Shown in pieces: positions 1 through 12,457 of a stretch of DNA of 64,000 nucleotides. The DNA lies in NCBI GenBank assembly GCA_963969345.1, contig OZ017770.1, positions 1,125,246 to 1,189,245 of the forward strand, written 5' to 3'. Positions within the stretch are counted from its first letter, which is position 1, and every line of letters begins with the position of its first letter. The notes under the pieces were generated by a model that was not told the origin of the DNA, ran no database searches, and saw nothing but the letters and a program-made list of their open reading frames with translations. The DNA is from Turbatrix aceti (Eukaryota > Nematoda > Chromadorea > Rhabditida > Panagrolaimidae). Made by a program: the position numbers and the translations under genes.

Positions 1-2313
1 ATCTTCGATGAGCTTTACGGCATCCTGAATAGCCTTGTTGATGCGATCCATTTCGCTTTCCAGCTCACCACCAATTCTCTCGGCATCCGTGTCCCCGGAA
101 AGAACAGGCAGAGAACGAATTTCGTTTGACAGATTTGCTAGACTAGCAGAAACATCGGATTCTAAGCGCTTAGCTTCGGTGTAATCATGATCTTTGAGAC
201 TCTGAACAAACTTGGTACTGGCAGTCAGGAGTTCACGGCACAGGTGATGAACAGCATCGTAGCGTTCTATGGACGTCGCGTACGCTGCTGCGGCAGTATT
301 CACAATAAGCGTGGAGATTCGGTAACCAAACGTCGAAAGCTGTTCAATTAGATCTGCAGAAGTGGGATTCGAAAGACTTTGGCGAATCTTCTCGACCGAC
401 GCATTCGCAAATTGGAAAGCCGTTGACAACAGTTCTGAAATGGCAAAAATAATATATTAGACATAATCACATTATATAAAACGTACGAAGAGGATAGTTC
501 ATAGAAGTCGCGTTCTGAAGATCGTCACCGGCGTGTTCTAGCATGCTGAGCACGGCAACGCACACAGCTGCGAGATAATCTTTAGTCAGGACTTGTAATT
601 CGTACTTTGCAGCTTCGGCAGTCTTGTTGGCAGCATCCAATTGATAATTCAGATTTTCAATAGTCATTTGTGATGCCGCAAGCTGAGATTCCATTTCATC
701 AACCGATGTAGCGCTAGACTTGACTTTTTCTTCCACAACGATCTTGGCCTGTTCAGCTTCCTGCATTTGCTGTCGGAGTCTGCGAACTTCTTCTTCCTGC
801 TGAACGGATTCCTGCTCTCTGGAAGAAAGCTTCTTGGTCAAATCACTGATATCCCGAAGTGCCTGAAGATGTTCAGCACGGAAAGTCGTGTACGCGCTTT
901 TGAGCTTCTGAAATTTGTCTTCTGTTTCCTTGGCTTGATTTTCCTGAGATTTGCTAGATTCAAGTGATTCTCTGAAGTGGCGTGATTCTTCCTGGACTTC
1001 ATGGTGACGTTCCTTCCAGTAATCACGATCGGCATTGAGATCAGATAGACGAGATTCGTAGGCTTCGATTCGGCTCTTGGCTTCGTTGAGCAATTGCTGG
1101 TGTGCGCCTTGAAGTGATTGCAACTCGCCTTGCAGATGTTCAATTTTAGAGTCTCTAAAAAAATTTTTATTGCAATTAACTCCTGGTGAGCTAATAAAAA
1201 CCTACTTTTCATCGTGCGTAGGCTGTTCGGGCACCGCAGAAAACGTATTCGCAAAATCCAGGTCCACAATTGTGCTTTCTCCGGCAATGGATCGTGAATC
1301 CGTAGGCGTGTCTCCTCCTTCTGAGCCATCATGATGAAGATAAGCCTGGGGTGTCTGGTAAGAGTCCAAGTCCGCAGCACTCAGGAAGTTAGGAGGTTCA
1401 GCCGGTAGCGTAGGCATAGAAACAAGGTATTGAAAGTATTGCAGGCTACCACAGTCCTCGAAGAACTTCTTCAATCCTCGGAAAATAGTAAGGAAGCGTG
1501 AGCGATGGCCTGCGAGGACGTCTGCCGGTAGTTGGGAGTGTAGATGAAAGAGAAACTTGACAATGATGTCGTAAATTTTGCTGGTATCAATAATGACTAG
1601 AACAAGAGGCGCTAGAAGACATTGGCCTTGGAGGATAAGCGACGACCAGCGAAGAGAGTCCATCGTGCTGGTAATGCTGTTCTTGAGCTCCAGAAGTGTA
1701 TCGACCATGTCCAGAAGCTCGACTGAGAGCTCAAAGCATTCGTTCACGTCTTGTGAGATGGCTTTGATCTGTGGCGGCGTGAGTTCAAAGCTTCCGGGAA
1801 TGTTACGGTACTGAAAACAGTCCATATGAGCGATTTTGTTATAAAATCAAAAAAGTACCCGTTGGTGAAATTCCAGACGCTTTGCAAGCACTTGGCAGTA
1901 GCTATAGTTGGCAGTCCCGTATCCAGACGTTCGTAAATGCTGCCAGAAATTGCCCAATTGCATAATTCGGTTTTTGTACTTATAAGATTCAATTGCAACG
2001 TTCCGATGACCATCACGAATTAGCTTGTGAAGAAGATGACAAAACTTCCAGGTAACAACGGGATTCTTTTCCAGGGCGATATGATTCACCGTATTCCAAA
2101 ACACCGCCGGTGACTTTTCCTTGTGTGTTCCAACGATCAAAACGCGAGCATGCTTCTGCTTCAACGGAGCCTCGGTCTTGTTCAACGCTTTGTGACATGA
2201 TTGTATCTGCAAAGAAAAATTCGTCAAATAAAAATTTGAAAAAAACACATTGGATCTACCTGAGATTTAATGAAGGCTTCACGGTCATGTGAATAGAGGG
2301 CGCTGCGAGACAT
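1..2313 (-). CDS. hipr-1: Huntingtin-interacting protein 1-related (ANTH + coiled coil + start of I/LWEQ), partial
   Basis: Endocytic adaptor of the HIP1/HIP1R/Sla2 family, which links clathrin-coated pits and phosphoinositides to actin. I see five exons on the minus strand. The first (2313-2260) starts MSRSALYSHDREAFIKSQ. The next two (2206-1859 and 1810 to about 1204) give an ANTH domain, with the typical run ARVLIVGTHKEKS and then helices such as VTWKFCHLLHKLIRDGHRNV. The following exon (about 1155-500) is a long heptad coiled coil rich in E, Q and K, with RESLESSKSQ and EEVRRLRQQMQ. The final visible exon (about 435-1) reaches residues like EMDRINKAIQDAVKLIED, which resemble the start of the talin/HIP1 I/LWEQ actin-binding module. 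The gene is cut by the window edge, so most of I/LWEQ and the stop lie outside. The start is the ATG directly before the ANTH exon. Family identity is secure, and the exact splice sites of the coiled-coil exons are less so. Confidence 0.88.
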
Positions 2314-3241
2314 TTTTTCCTCCTCGTAGAATTAACGTCGTACAGGTGATTATATCGATGAAAGGTTATGAAAATACCATCGATCGACCGAGTTGAACAG
2401 CACTGCAAAAAACGTAACTGGCTTCAAATCACCGCTGCTAGCGAGGTGATGCGCTCGCCACAACCCATGCACCAAAGCCGGACACCGGTGGTAGTACTGA
2501 AACCGCACTGTTTACTCTAGCTTTGCTGTTGTGCTCAAACAAATCAATCACTATCCAAAAACTTGTAAAACACATGTTACGACATACGAAAAAAATGCGT
2601 TTTATACAAAATCCAAGAATTACACGCATAACCAATAAGAGCATTCCCACGCTAGGGAGAAAACATAGCAAGCATGATAGTCTGACTGATAAGAAGGCGC
2701 CTAATGCATTGAAATTGACATCCAGCCCTGAGGTACAATGCATAGCTTGATGATTCGAACCATACATTTTGGTAATCAATATCGCGAAAAACAATGTGCA
2801 GACGTCCACTTGCATACATTTTCACTCTTCATGCGTGCAACAAAGTAACTAGACGCTCAAATAATGCAAAAACGCCCCCTGCAAAAGTACTACGCAGAGT
2901 TAAACATGAATTCAGTTACGTCAATTTCCATACCGATTAACACTAATTATGGACAGCATAAAAATGGTCGGGAACACTTCGGTATGGCAAAAGTGAAAGC
3001 GAGTGACTGACTAATTTTGTCAACGCAGCCGGAAAGGTGAAGGCAAAAGGGAGCATTTTGCCAAGAGTAAACTTGAGTGTTTACACTGCAGGTTAGTCAC
3101 ACACAGTGATATTTCTTTCTCTCTCCAATGAAAAATGAAGACCCTTAGTTTAATTTCATTTGCATTGTTCATAAAAAAGTCATTCAAAGTGAAAACACAT
3201 AATACGCATTTTCGAGGATGTAAACGGCATATTATGTGCGT
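2314..3241. other. Divergent intergenic region between hipr-1 and nphp-1
   Basis: No reading frame here looks like a protein or continues into a neighbour. The region separates two divergently transcribed genes and must hold both promoters. The only recognisable element is the X-box at its right-hand end, listed separately. Confidence 0.6.
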
Positions 3242-3255
3242 GCTGCCATAGCAAC
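3242..3255 (+). promoter_or_regulatory. RFX/DAF-19 X-box upstream of nphp-1
   Basis: The 14-mer GCTGCCATAGCAAC fits the nematode X-box consensus RYYNYYATRRNRAC at every position. It lies 93 nt upstream of the nphp-1 ATG at 3349, which is where X-boxes of ciliary genes in Caenorhabditis usually sit (roughly 60-250 nt upstream). RFX factors bind this imperfect palindrome to switch on cilium genes in sensory neurons. The match is seen directly. Binding and function are inferred from the family of the downstream gene. Confidence 0.8.
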
Positions 3256-3348
3256 TAAGCACCACCAAGGAGGACAGAAAGAACAATTTTGCATGAGTTA
3301 TATTCCTTGCATGAGGTGGTTTGCTAGTAGTCCTTGAGGCAAAATAAC

Positions 3349-6300
3349 ATGTACAAAACCACCGATATTAGCGACGATGATACCACACAAGACACTACTT
3401 CAAAGTCAGGTTGGTTATTAAATTTTTTTGCGTCGACAGATATGAGCAATTTTCCAGGCGAAGGCACCCCCACCAGACTGGCGCCGGTGCAAAGCCAGCT
3501 GCTGCCGGGAGCAGCCAAACCCTCCACTGCGCCTAAGACCATTGTGATCGGTGGTCAGAAGCAAAAACAACAGTCTGCCGAGCCTCGTATCCAGCAAGTC
3601 AAAATACAACTACCCGAAGAAAAGCAACCCACCGTGTCACGGCCGATGCCACAGGCTCGAATATATCAGGGAGCTGAACTACGAGAATTTCAAGAGAAGC
3701 AGGCCGCCGAGAGAAGGGAACGCGAGGAACAAGAGCGGTTGCGGCAGGAAGAAGAGATGAAAAAAGCCGAAGCAGAACGTATTGCATACGAGCGAAGTTT
3801 GTTACAGGAAGTCGAAGGTGCTAGTTTTTTGGTCATTCACAACTACGAAGCTACGAATCCTGGCGACTTAGGTGTCAAAATAGGCGACAAGGTTGTGCTG
3901 CTTGGTACAAGGTAGGCATATACTATTTGAAACAAACATGATGCACCTTAAACTGTTTAGGTCCGATGGCTGGTGGCGATGTGTAAATACGAGAGCCGAA
4001 ACAGGATATTTGCCCAAAAATGTGCTAAATCACATCCCGCGCAAACGACCTCCAAACAATGATTCAAAGGACAACAAGAACAAAAAGAAAGGCTGGTTTG
4101 GCTCTAAAAAGGGTAGCAAAGATGCAGGAAGCCAAGAAAAAGATAATGACAACGAGAAAGAGAAAGAAAAGCAAAAACCCGACGACAGTGAAGAACAGAA
4201 ACAATCCGGCAGGAATAATGCTGGTCTTCCAAGGCCCTCGATTACTACTGATGAAGAAGAGAAACCTCCAGTTGCCAAAAATATGAAACAAGTCAAAGAT
4301 TCGAATGATTCAGATATCGTAGATCTCTTTGCTGCAAAAACATCTAATCAAAAGCTTGCTATGAAAATAGCGGAAGGATTAAAACCCAAAGTGTCACAAC
4401 CAGAGCCAGAGCCCGGGCCATCACAGCAACCATTACCTACCAAGTCTGTAACTCCAATTTCCATTCCAATTCCGACAACAACTCAGAACGAAGTAAAACC
4501 CAAAGAAGCAGTCAAGAGTGAAAATGAAAAAAGCACTACTGCGCAGAAAACTGCACCTGAGCCCCAGTCTACCCAACCACCCTCTCCAAAGTCAAAAGCG
4601 CCTTTTCTCGCCAAGTTGCAACAAATTCGTTTCAAAAAGCAAAAACCCGAGAATTTGGGCGAAAGTGCTGCTGCTAACACAGAAAATGACAATATCAAAA
4701 AAGAAAGGTCATCACCGCCAGAGGCTGTCGAAGCTCAGTCAGAGTCAAACAGGCGGCAGAGTGCAGACACAGTCGAACAAAATGGCACACAATCTACGCC
4801 ATTTCCTATGCCGTATGCGGTCAACGATGAAGAAGAAAATATGAGTGAAAGTGAAACCAGTTATTCGTCAGAGAACAAACCGCCTGTGGTTTCTGCCTTT
4901 CCTGCGCCGACGCCTGCTACTGCTTCGTTACCCTCTATAACGCCAGAAACACATGTTGTAAAGCGGCAAGAAATGATAACGAAAGGTGATTTTGTTAATA
5001 CAAATTTGGCAGCAGCGGCACCAGAAGAAAGACACTTAGCTACACAAACTACAAAATCCACCACGGAAAAGAACGAAGTAAACGCAGTGAGAAAGAAGGA
5101 AAAGAATCCATTTTTCAAGGAGTTAAGTCCGAGAAATGCAACTCAACCGCCTCCAAAGCCGTTACAAAAAACCGCTACATTTGCATCGCAGCCAAATTTA
5201 GCAGCGTCACGCAATACCACTACTGCAACGCCGCCGAATGTAGTAATTCAAAGAAGCCAAGAAAGCCAAGAGAAAAGTACGAAATCAATACCCTTACTTT
5301 CTGTACCATCACCTTCAGGTCTGCAAAGGCAAAGAAGGGAAAAACGTTCGGCTTTTATGTCACAACCCAGCACGACGACAACAGATCGATCTGTCAGCAA
5401 CGGTAAATGCTTTACAAAAAATAATTGTACAATATACGCAAAACTTTAGATCACTATGGGCTGGCTTGTCACCTTTTTCCTCGGCTTAGCGAATCCAATT
5501 TAAACTTCCATGACATTTACTGGAACTACAACACAGAAGCAAACGTTGGTTTAAACAAAAATTAAAAAAAAATTTAATACGTAATACATCCATTTTTAGG
5601 AATACTCAATACGCAAACGCAAAGTAAGAATTTGTAAAAATATAAAGTTGTCGGTGGAACAGAATGTAACGGCAGAGAACATAGAAGTGCATGCTTTTCT
5701 CTTCGACAAGCGTCAGTCTCACGATCGGCAAATTGTTAGCAACATCTTAAAACAATCTATTCTCCCTGAAACCGGTCAATTTAATTTTTTTAAAGTAAAT
5801 TGTTGTATTTTTTAAAACTCCAAAAAATTTTAAATTTTAGAATTCATCGAAAATGTCAATCATTATGCGTTCAAATTACAATCTGCCCTTGGTTGTACTT
5901 AAGATTGAAGCGTACAACAACGGAAGGAACATCGGTAAGACAGAAGTACAACTTATCTATGACAATGGACGCGATCTTGTGCCTGGAAAACAAACACTCA
6001 ACCTCCAAATTGATGACAGAAGTTTGGGTAGATTAGTTATCCAAGTAAATGACATTTCTCCAGTAACAACACTGCTTGTGGAGTGGGCTTTTTTTATTTC
6101 ATAAATTAATGAAATGAAAAAAAATACAATTTTTAATTGTTGCAGCTCGTTACCCGATGTCCTCCTTTGCCTCGAAGAGCATGTTTCCCTGCTTCATCTG
6201 TATCGATGCAGTCTTGTGAAATACTTTGTTCAACACAAATTCAAACAACATGGTTTGCAAATCAGGAAAAAAACACCCAACATCCTATAAAATTTTTTTT

Positions 6301-6697
6301 AGCCGTAGCGCATGACATCATGCTAACATCAATTCCCCGAGTCATGGAAGACATCGTTCTTACCAATCACTTTATCGATGAGCTAAACAAGCAAAAAGTA
6401 TTGCAGGTATTTTTTGCACCATAATGTAATCATAAACATCATATTATTTTTTTGCAGACAAAAAATGTTGATAAATTCAAGGAAGTGTTTTTCAACACAG
6501 TCTTCCCTCTTCTCGTCACCCGAGCCAGCACCACCACGCGCAACGAAAACAACACTGTCAGTGCTATTGACGATATCAAAGAGTTGATTGCCAAACATGA
6601 AACTCCTCAGTTGGCCTTTTTTGCCAAAACAAAGGCAATTCCTGTAAACCTTGTTCGAACGCGTATTGATTTGACCACGCCACATGCTTTGGATTAA
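3349..6697 (+). CDS. nphp-1: Nephrocystin-1 (NPHP1) homologue, ciliary transition-zone protein
   Basis: Nephrocystin-1 is a scaffold of the NPHP module at the ciliary transition zone. Exon 1 (3349-3911) and exon 2 (3961-5402) are joined inside an SH3 domain: FLVIHNYEATNPGDL, then DGWWRC and GYLPKNVL. A short charged coiled coil (EFQEKQAAERREREEQERL) precedes the SH3. A long low-complexity Ser/Pro/Lys/Glu linker follows it. Later exons (about 5451-5541, 5601-5793, 5842-6079, 6147-6252, 6303-6407, 6458-6697) give the C-terminal nephrocystin homology region. They carry FHDIYWNYNTEAN, EVHAFLFDKRQ, LVVLKIEAYNNGRNIG, SLPDVLLCLEEHVSLL and FKEVFFNTVFPLL, in the same order as in NPHP1 proteins. The SH3 lies near the N-terminus and the linker is longer than in mammals. 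The ATG at 3349 is the first in frame. The X-box upstream supports the identification. The splice sites near 5541 and 6079 are inferred from frame and are the weakest. Confidence 0.75.
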
Positions 6698-6830
6698 TCT
6701 GGCTTTCTGCTGTTCACGTGCATTCTAAACATAACTGTCACCGCATTTGTTATTGTTTTTTCCATTTGCAAAAAACTCGTGCAAAGTATAAATATTTTAC
6801 CTTACTTTTTGTCAGAGGATACACTCGGGT
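6698..6830 (+). promoter_or_regulatory. Operon-like intercistronic spacer with candidate trans-splice acceptor
   Basis: Only 133 nt separate the nphp-1 stop from the next ATG on the same strand. The spacer ends with a U-rich tract and CTTTTTGTCAG (about 6805-6815), a good acceptor 16 nt before the ATG with no partner donor nearby. This is the arrangement of a downstream operon gene in nematodes, where a spliced leader is joined. No clear AATAAA is present. It is inferred from spacing and sequence only. Confidence 0.45.
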
Positions 6831-8895
6831 ATGGCATCTACAGGTGATAGAGAAGCTCTCGTCGACGCTATCGAAACTGAGCATGGAACACGTGAGTTGT
6901 TGTTTATCCGTTTCAAACTTGGCATATTTAACTTGAACTATTGCAGTCGACGCAGAAGCTACCCCTGGAGAACACCCAGTTTTCAATGAGAACGATGGTT
7001 CACAGATATCCACTGCAGATGTCAACTACGATGACAATGAGGTATTATCTTTCACCTGATCCTTGTGATTCATTCTCCATCGTTTGGCATTCTGTCCTCA
7101 CTGTCAACCTTTCTTTTTTCAGAAAGTCAAATTTGATTTCAAGTCGCTGTGGTACTTTACTGGTCCCGGCTTTTTGATGAGCATTGCCTACCTTGATCCA
7201 GGAAACATCGAAAGTGACTTGAAATCAGGCGCTGTTGCAGAGTACAAGCTACTATGGATTCTTTTGCTGGCTCATATCCTTGGACTCGTTCTTCAACGAC
7301 TTTCCGCCATTCTTGGTGTTGTTACGGGGGAAGATCTAGCTCAAATGGCTTACAGGTACTACCCCAAGGTGCCGAGACTTATTCTATGGGCCATGATTGA
7401 GATCGCAATTGTCTGCTCTGACATGCAGGAGGTCATCGGGACGGCGATCGCTTTTTACCTCCTCTCCAATGGATTTATTCGGCTCGGGTGGGGTGTTGTC
7501 ATCACGATGTGTGATACGCTCAGCTTTTTATTCTTTGAAAATTACGGAATTCGAAGACTAGAAATGCTATTTGCATTGTTAATTTCTGTAATGGCGATTA
7601 CGTTTGGATTCGAGGTAAGAAATTCCTTTCATTTTTTTTATTAACGATCGTTTTTAGTTCGTCGTGGCTCAACCGAGTGGAATCGAAATTCTGAAGGGCA
7701 CGTTTATCCCCTGGTGCTCGGACTGTCATCTTCCTCAATTTTTGCAAGCAATCAGCGTGGTCGGAGCAGTTATCATGCCGCATAATCTCTACTTGCACTC
7801 TGCCCTCGTCAAAAGTCGACAAGTCGATCGAACGCATCCTTTGGCCATCAAGAAAGCCAATTTTTATTTCTTTCTTGAATCTGCTATTGCCCTGACTGTC
7901 AGCTTTTTTATTAATTTATTTGTTGTTGCCGTTTTTGCGCATGGACTGTACGGCAAGACAAATGATCAAATTGTATGTTCATTTCATTTTATTACTTTTA
8001 CAAAACTGATAATTTTATTAGCTTGCGGAATGCCCTTCAGCTCACGAAGTCTTTCCCAACAACACGAACCCTGTTGATGTGGATATCTACAGCGGAGGCA
8101 TCTTCTTGGGCTGCGAATTTGGCATTGCAGCACTGTACGTCTGGGCTGTGGGCATCTTTGCTGCAGGTCAAAGCTCTACGATGACTGGTACCTACGCCGG
8201 GCAGTTTGTCATGGAGGTTAGACGTAATATAATTTTTATATTTACCAATAATTTGTTTTCAGGGATTTTTGAACATCCAATGGCCTCGTTGGCGACGAGT
8301 TCTCTTCACGCGAAGTGTCGCCATTCTGCCAACACTGGCTCTGACCTTTAAGGCCGATGGTATTCAAAGTCTGACCGGCTTGAACGATCTTTTGAACTGC
8401 GTGCAGATGATTCAGCTTCCTTTTGCCTTGTTCCCGATTATTACCATCACCGCTAATCCACGGATCATGCATCAGTTCACTACATCGAGGTTCATACTTT
8501 TTTGTAGGCGTTTAAAAGAATCGCTTGACATTTTTTTTCAGAATTTTTCAAGTCTTTGCCGTTCTGACATCGTTCCTCGTTATTGGAATCAACATTTATT
8601 TTTCTTTGATTTACGTGACGTCATCTCTGGGCTGGAGCTTTGATGTGCTGATACCGTTTACCATTGGTGCTACTGTGTATTTTGTTTTCGTCGCTTATCT
8701 GACTGTTGTTTGCTTCCAAGCCCTGGGATGGCTCGGCCCTTTCAAAGTAAGTTTGCAGAATTTAGATCTTCAAATCTTTACATAAACATATTTTTTTAGA
8801 AGTGGTTTGTTCACATACTTCCGGATAACGACTTTCAGCACAACGCTCCTTGGATTGCGGATTACACCAATGAATCGATTGACTCAGCTCCATGA
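6831..8895 (+). CDS. NRAMP/DMT1-type divalent metal transporter (SMF family)
   Basis: Proton-coupled importer of Mn2+/Fe2+ and similar metals, of the SLC11/SMF family. Eight exons can be read: 6831-6891, 6947-7041, 7123-7614, 7658-7972, 8022-8216, 8263-8489, 8542-8746 and 8800-8895. Both metal-binding signatures are present and intact: [11 protein letters not shown] in the first transmembrane helix and [17 protein letters not shown] in the sixth. The conserved [13 protein letters not shown] segment lies between them. Further hydrophobic helices follow through exons 4-7. The N-terminus is soluble and acidic ([19 protein letters not shown]), and the tail after the last helix is short. All splice junctions keep frame. 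The start is the first ATG after a strong acceptor. The gene lies 133 nt downstream of nphp-1 and may be co-transcribed with it. I cannot say which Caenorhabditis smf paralogue it matches best. Confidence 0.93.
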
Positions 8896-9542
8896 GTTGA
8901 AATTTGTACATTATGATTTGATTTTTTTACGCGAAAATAAAAAAATGCACGGTGTGTGGATTTCGTCATCGGCTTGCACTCAATTTCATTCAGTGTTTAT
9001 TTTTGAAAACCGATAACGCTTTACGAACGTATCATCACTCCAGGGGTACCCGCCGATAATCCGACCCGACGTATTTTTTCGTCTGCTGGTTTTGCAAATC
9101 AATCAATAAAATCAGCATCATAAGTTTTATATATTGCCATAAAGATTTTAAAAATTACGTCAAATTTAAAAATGCACAGTTGTGTTTAATCACGCCGCGT
9201 AGGCGGAGTATTTTTCACTTTTATTCGACATCTGACAAAAAAAGATCGCAGGAATTTTACCCTAATCCTCACAATAATGCACAGAAAATGTCAGGAAAAT
9301 AGTAGCGCAATGAGAACAGCAAACTTAACGAGTCGAAAACCCTGTGTATGAATAAGCATTTCAAGCCAGAAAAAAAGAAATACGTTCTTAAGATGACAGT
9401 TTTAACAAAGTCAACTCAGTCGGTTGTTAGCAAACTGTGCAAAACAATTTTTAACGTTTCAAACGACTGAAAACCCCTTAATTAACTGTATTTTTTGTAT
9501 TATATTTTGTAAAAAATTGTATAACTTGTTTTGCGTTTTACC
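8896..9542. other. Intergenic region
   Basis: AT-rich spacer between the NRAMP and K+ channel genes, which lie on the same strand. A CAATAAAATCA near 9103 could serve as a polyadenylation signal for the transporter. No coding frame is convincing, and I see no repeat or RNA gene. Confidence 0.5.
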
Positions 9543-11664
9543 ATGGCTTCATCCCAGCATCTAACGCGTCAAAGGTCTCTTGATTTCACTCAAAGCAAAT
9601 CTGCAATGCAGATTCTCGAAAAATACTGCCGAAAAAGATATCGCGCTTCTACGGTGTTTATTTCGGCAGATTCTGATTACGGGGGACTTGAATCGTTTGA
9701 TTTTCAAACTCCGGATACGGAAGTAGCATCCCCTGCATGGCCTACCAAGGAAACGACTCCGCTCTCACCAGAAAGTTTTGATCAACGACAATCATTCTTT
9801 TTTGGGCATCTCGATGATGCGTCTAAGCCTGTTAGTCCAACTGGTCTGGCTGACATCCTGGGACCTAATATTCAGGAAGAAATTCGGTAAGATATTTTCA
9901 TTGATCAAAGTGTGTAAAACTTTAATAGTTCAGACAGAAACCCCATGAAAAGTTACAAAAATATTTTTGGCGTGTCATAAAAGTTTTATACAACCGATTC
10001 GGACTGCAACATGTCTTAGTTGTTCTGACTTTGGTTATCTACGCTTTTCTTGGTGGTGCCATGTTTTTTTATTTTGAAGCTCCAGAAGAAATTCGTCGGC
10101 ATGAAAGGCTTTTGTCGTTAATCAATCAGAGACACAACCAACTCGTTGATTGCTACTGCACAGATACCTGTGAATCGTGGCTTAAAGACTTCAAAACATT
10201 CGGAAATCACACAAATCATAAATTGGCAGACAAATCTGTGGAGAATTGCAAAGACACACTGCAAAGCATTTTGCTTGTTTATGACAAAGCTGCAGGGTAC
10301 GATCCACTTGTACATAAAAGGCTATGGGCGTTCAATGATTACTGGAACGCTGTTTTTTACGCTTGGTCGCTGCTCACGACCATTGGATACGGGAATTTGA
10401 GTTGTCGAACTATCGGCGGTCGTGTTTGTACTATAATCTATTCTGTTATCGGAATTCCACTCATGTTGGTTACTTTGAATTCACTGGGAAAACTTTTATT
10501 CAATACGGTACAACATGTATGGGAACGGGTCCGGATGTGAGTGTTCATTACTTTTGAGTATTCATTTTGTTTTGATTGTCTTTTTTAGAAAGCTGAAGCG
10601 TAAATCCAAAACTGGATACACGGATGACAAAGAATACGGAAGCAGCGAAGATAGCGATGACGACAACTTTGCAACATTTCCAATAAAAATGGCACTAGGC
10701 ATGATGTTTGTGTACATCAGCATCTGCTCCGTATTTTTATCACTCCTGGAAGAATGGGATTTTTTCACTGCATTTTACTTTGTTTTTATTTCAGTTACTA
10801 CAATCGGTAAGATCAAAAAAATGGTCATCACCCTGCATCATGAGTCAAAAATTTTCAGGTTTGGGAGACGTTGTCCCTGATAATGCACACTACCTCAGCA
10901 CTTCATTTACCTTTTTTATTATCGGACTCTCCCTCGTATCCATGTGTTACTCAATCATGCAAACCAGAGTTGAGAACCAGTATATGTCAGCGTTCCAGCT
11001 TATTGATGAAGAATATGGTAACAGTCTTTACGTCGGAGGGAACAACGATGCAAAACCTACCCAGTTTGCACAAACTCCCGGGGCAGAGGAAATCCACGCA
11101 CCTGATCTTCCTTTTGTCGAACTCACTCCGCCGCCTGTGGTGACCGTAAGCAAGGAACCGGAAGAAGAGGATGAAGTACCTCCTGTTCAACCGAAAGTCT
11201 TGTGGCGAAGAAGGATGCTAATACAAACCCACGCGTCTACCGGCGATCGACCGTTGTCCACGCCGGCAGTAGAAATTCCAAAGCCCAATCTGGACACTGA
11301 ATCCATCAATCGCTCGCCATCCTATCGGGTGCCGAGTGTTTCAACTCTTTCTGGAAGCGTGAACAGCATGTCTCATACTCCCCCCGTGCTGAGTGCGTTG
11401 CTCTCCCGACGCCAAACCACACGTCGGCTCAAACATCATCCCCGACTCCTACGCCTTCACTCTAACACCTCGGACGATGATTTCGACAATCAACAACCCC
11501 GTAGTTCTGCGATAAACAGACAATCCACGCCAAACACCTCGGAATCGTTTGCTAAGAATGCAACTTTCCATGCACCGTTGTCAGTGATCACCGAGGCTGT
11601 TGACGAGGAAACCAAAGAGCAGCTGCAAAGACGACAGAGCCTGCTCTATCGGCTCACTCACTAG
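9543..11664 (+). CDS. Two-pore-domain potassium channel (TWK/K2P family)
   Basis: K+ leak channel subunit; two subunits make a pore. Exons are 9543-9886, 9934-10536, 10589-10806 and 10859-11664. An unstructured N-terminus is followed by TM1 (VLVVLTLVIYAFLGGAMFFY) and a long extracellular cap with several cysteines (DCYCTDTCESW). Pore loop 1 has the filter TTIGYGN, then come TM2/TM3. Pore loop 2 has the filter TTIGLGD, and TM4 follows (TFFIIGLSLVSMCYSIM). The C-terminus is a cytoplasmic tail of over 200 residues rich in Ser, Pro and Arg. The second filter is split by an intron between Ile and Gly. ATG 9543 has good context (ACCATGG). A polyadenylation-like AATAAAG lies near 11830. Family is certain, and the orthologue within the large nematode TWK set cannot be told by eye. 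Confidence 0.92.
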
Positions 11665-12457
11665 AGTACGTCTAATAATCTTATAACAATGTTATCCCAC
11701 CAATTGTTATATTTTTAGACCAGCTAACATGCACTTAACAACTACTCACAGTGCTAAATGTTGCCCACCCTTGGGAGCGAGATCTTTGTGATTGTTGACA
11801 GCAAAGGTGAAGAGTACGCTCCTGATATGAATAAAGAATGAAATCCCGCCGTTGTTTTGTTACATTTTTTATACAAGTTATCCGTCTTGGTAAACAAAAG
11901 CATGATTTGTTGTTGTTTTGGATTTGTCGTAAGTAGCACGTGCTTAGCATCTCACCAGCGCTGAAATACAAGTTCACAGAGCTCAAAAAAACATGTGAAA
12001 AAATATAGCGGAACCAGCATGCAATTTTTTTATAAACCTTTTTGTCAACGTCATATGCCTTACTTACTTAGCTTAAAAAAACAGCCAAGTGTGCTTGATG
12101 TGTGCAAACTGTCAACGCTTAAGGAAACGTTATTCATATATTTTAGAACCGTTTATTTGTACAAAGGCCACGTATCGGTGTAAACAAAAACACAAATAAG
12201 CTCAAATGGAAGAAAAAAAAACTCAAATGAAACCCAAATATTCAAGTTGGCATGACGGGTAAAGCATCTCATTGCTTCATTGCAATTTGTTTAGTTCTGG
12301 TTAAGTTAGTTCAGTCAGTCTAATAGACGAAAATTATGTGAGTAGTTCGGATGTGATTGTGTAATCTGCCGAGACATAATGAATAGTTATTACTCATCTA
12401 TTGCATACGTGGGAAGTCTTCAGCAGACGAAATACTGGCGGTGTCACTCTGAGTCTC
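11665..12457. other. Convergent intergenic region, K2P channel and trehalase 3' ends
   Basis: Both flanking genes end here. It holds 3' UTR sequence of each gene, including AATAAAG near 11830 on the plus strand. No further gene is seen. Confidence 0.5.

Noticed and set aside
2740..2800. GGTTCGAATC on the minus strand, a possible tRNA T arm
   Set aside because: The five bases on each side of the loop do not pair, and no tRNA body is upstream.
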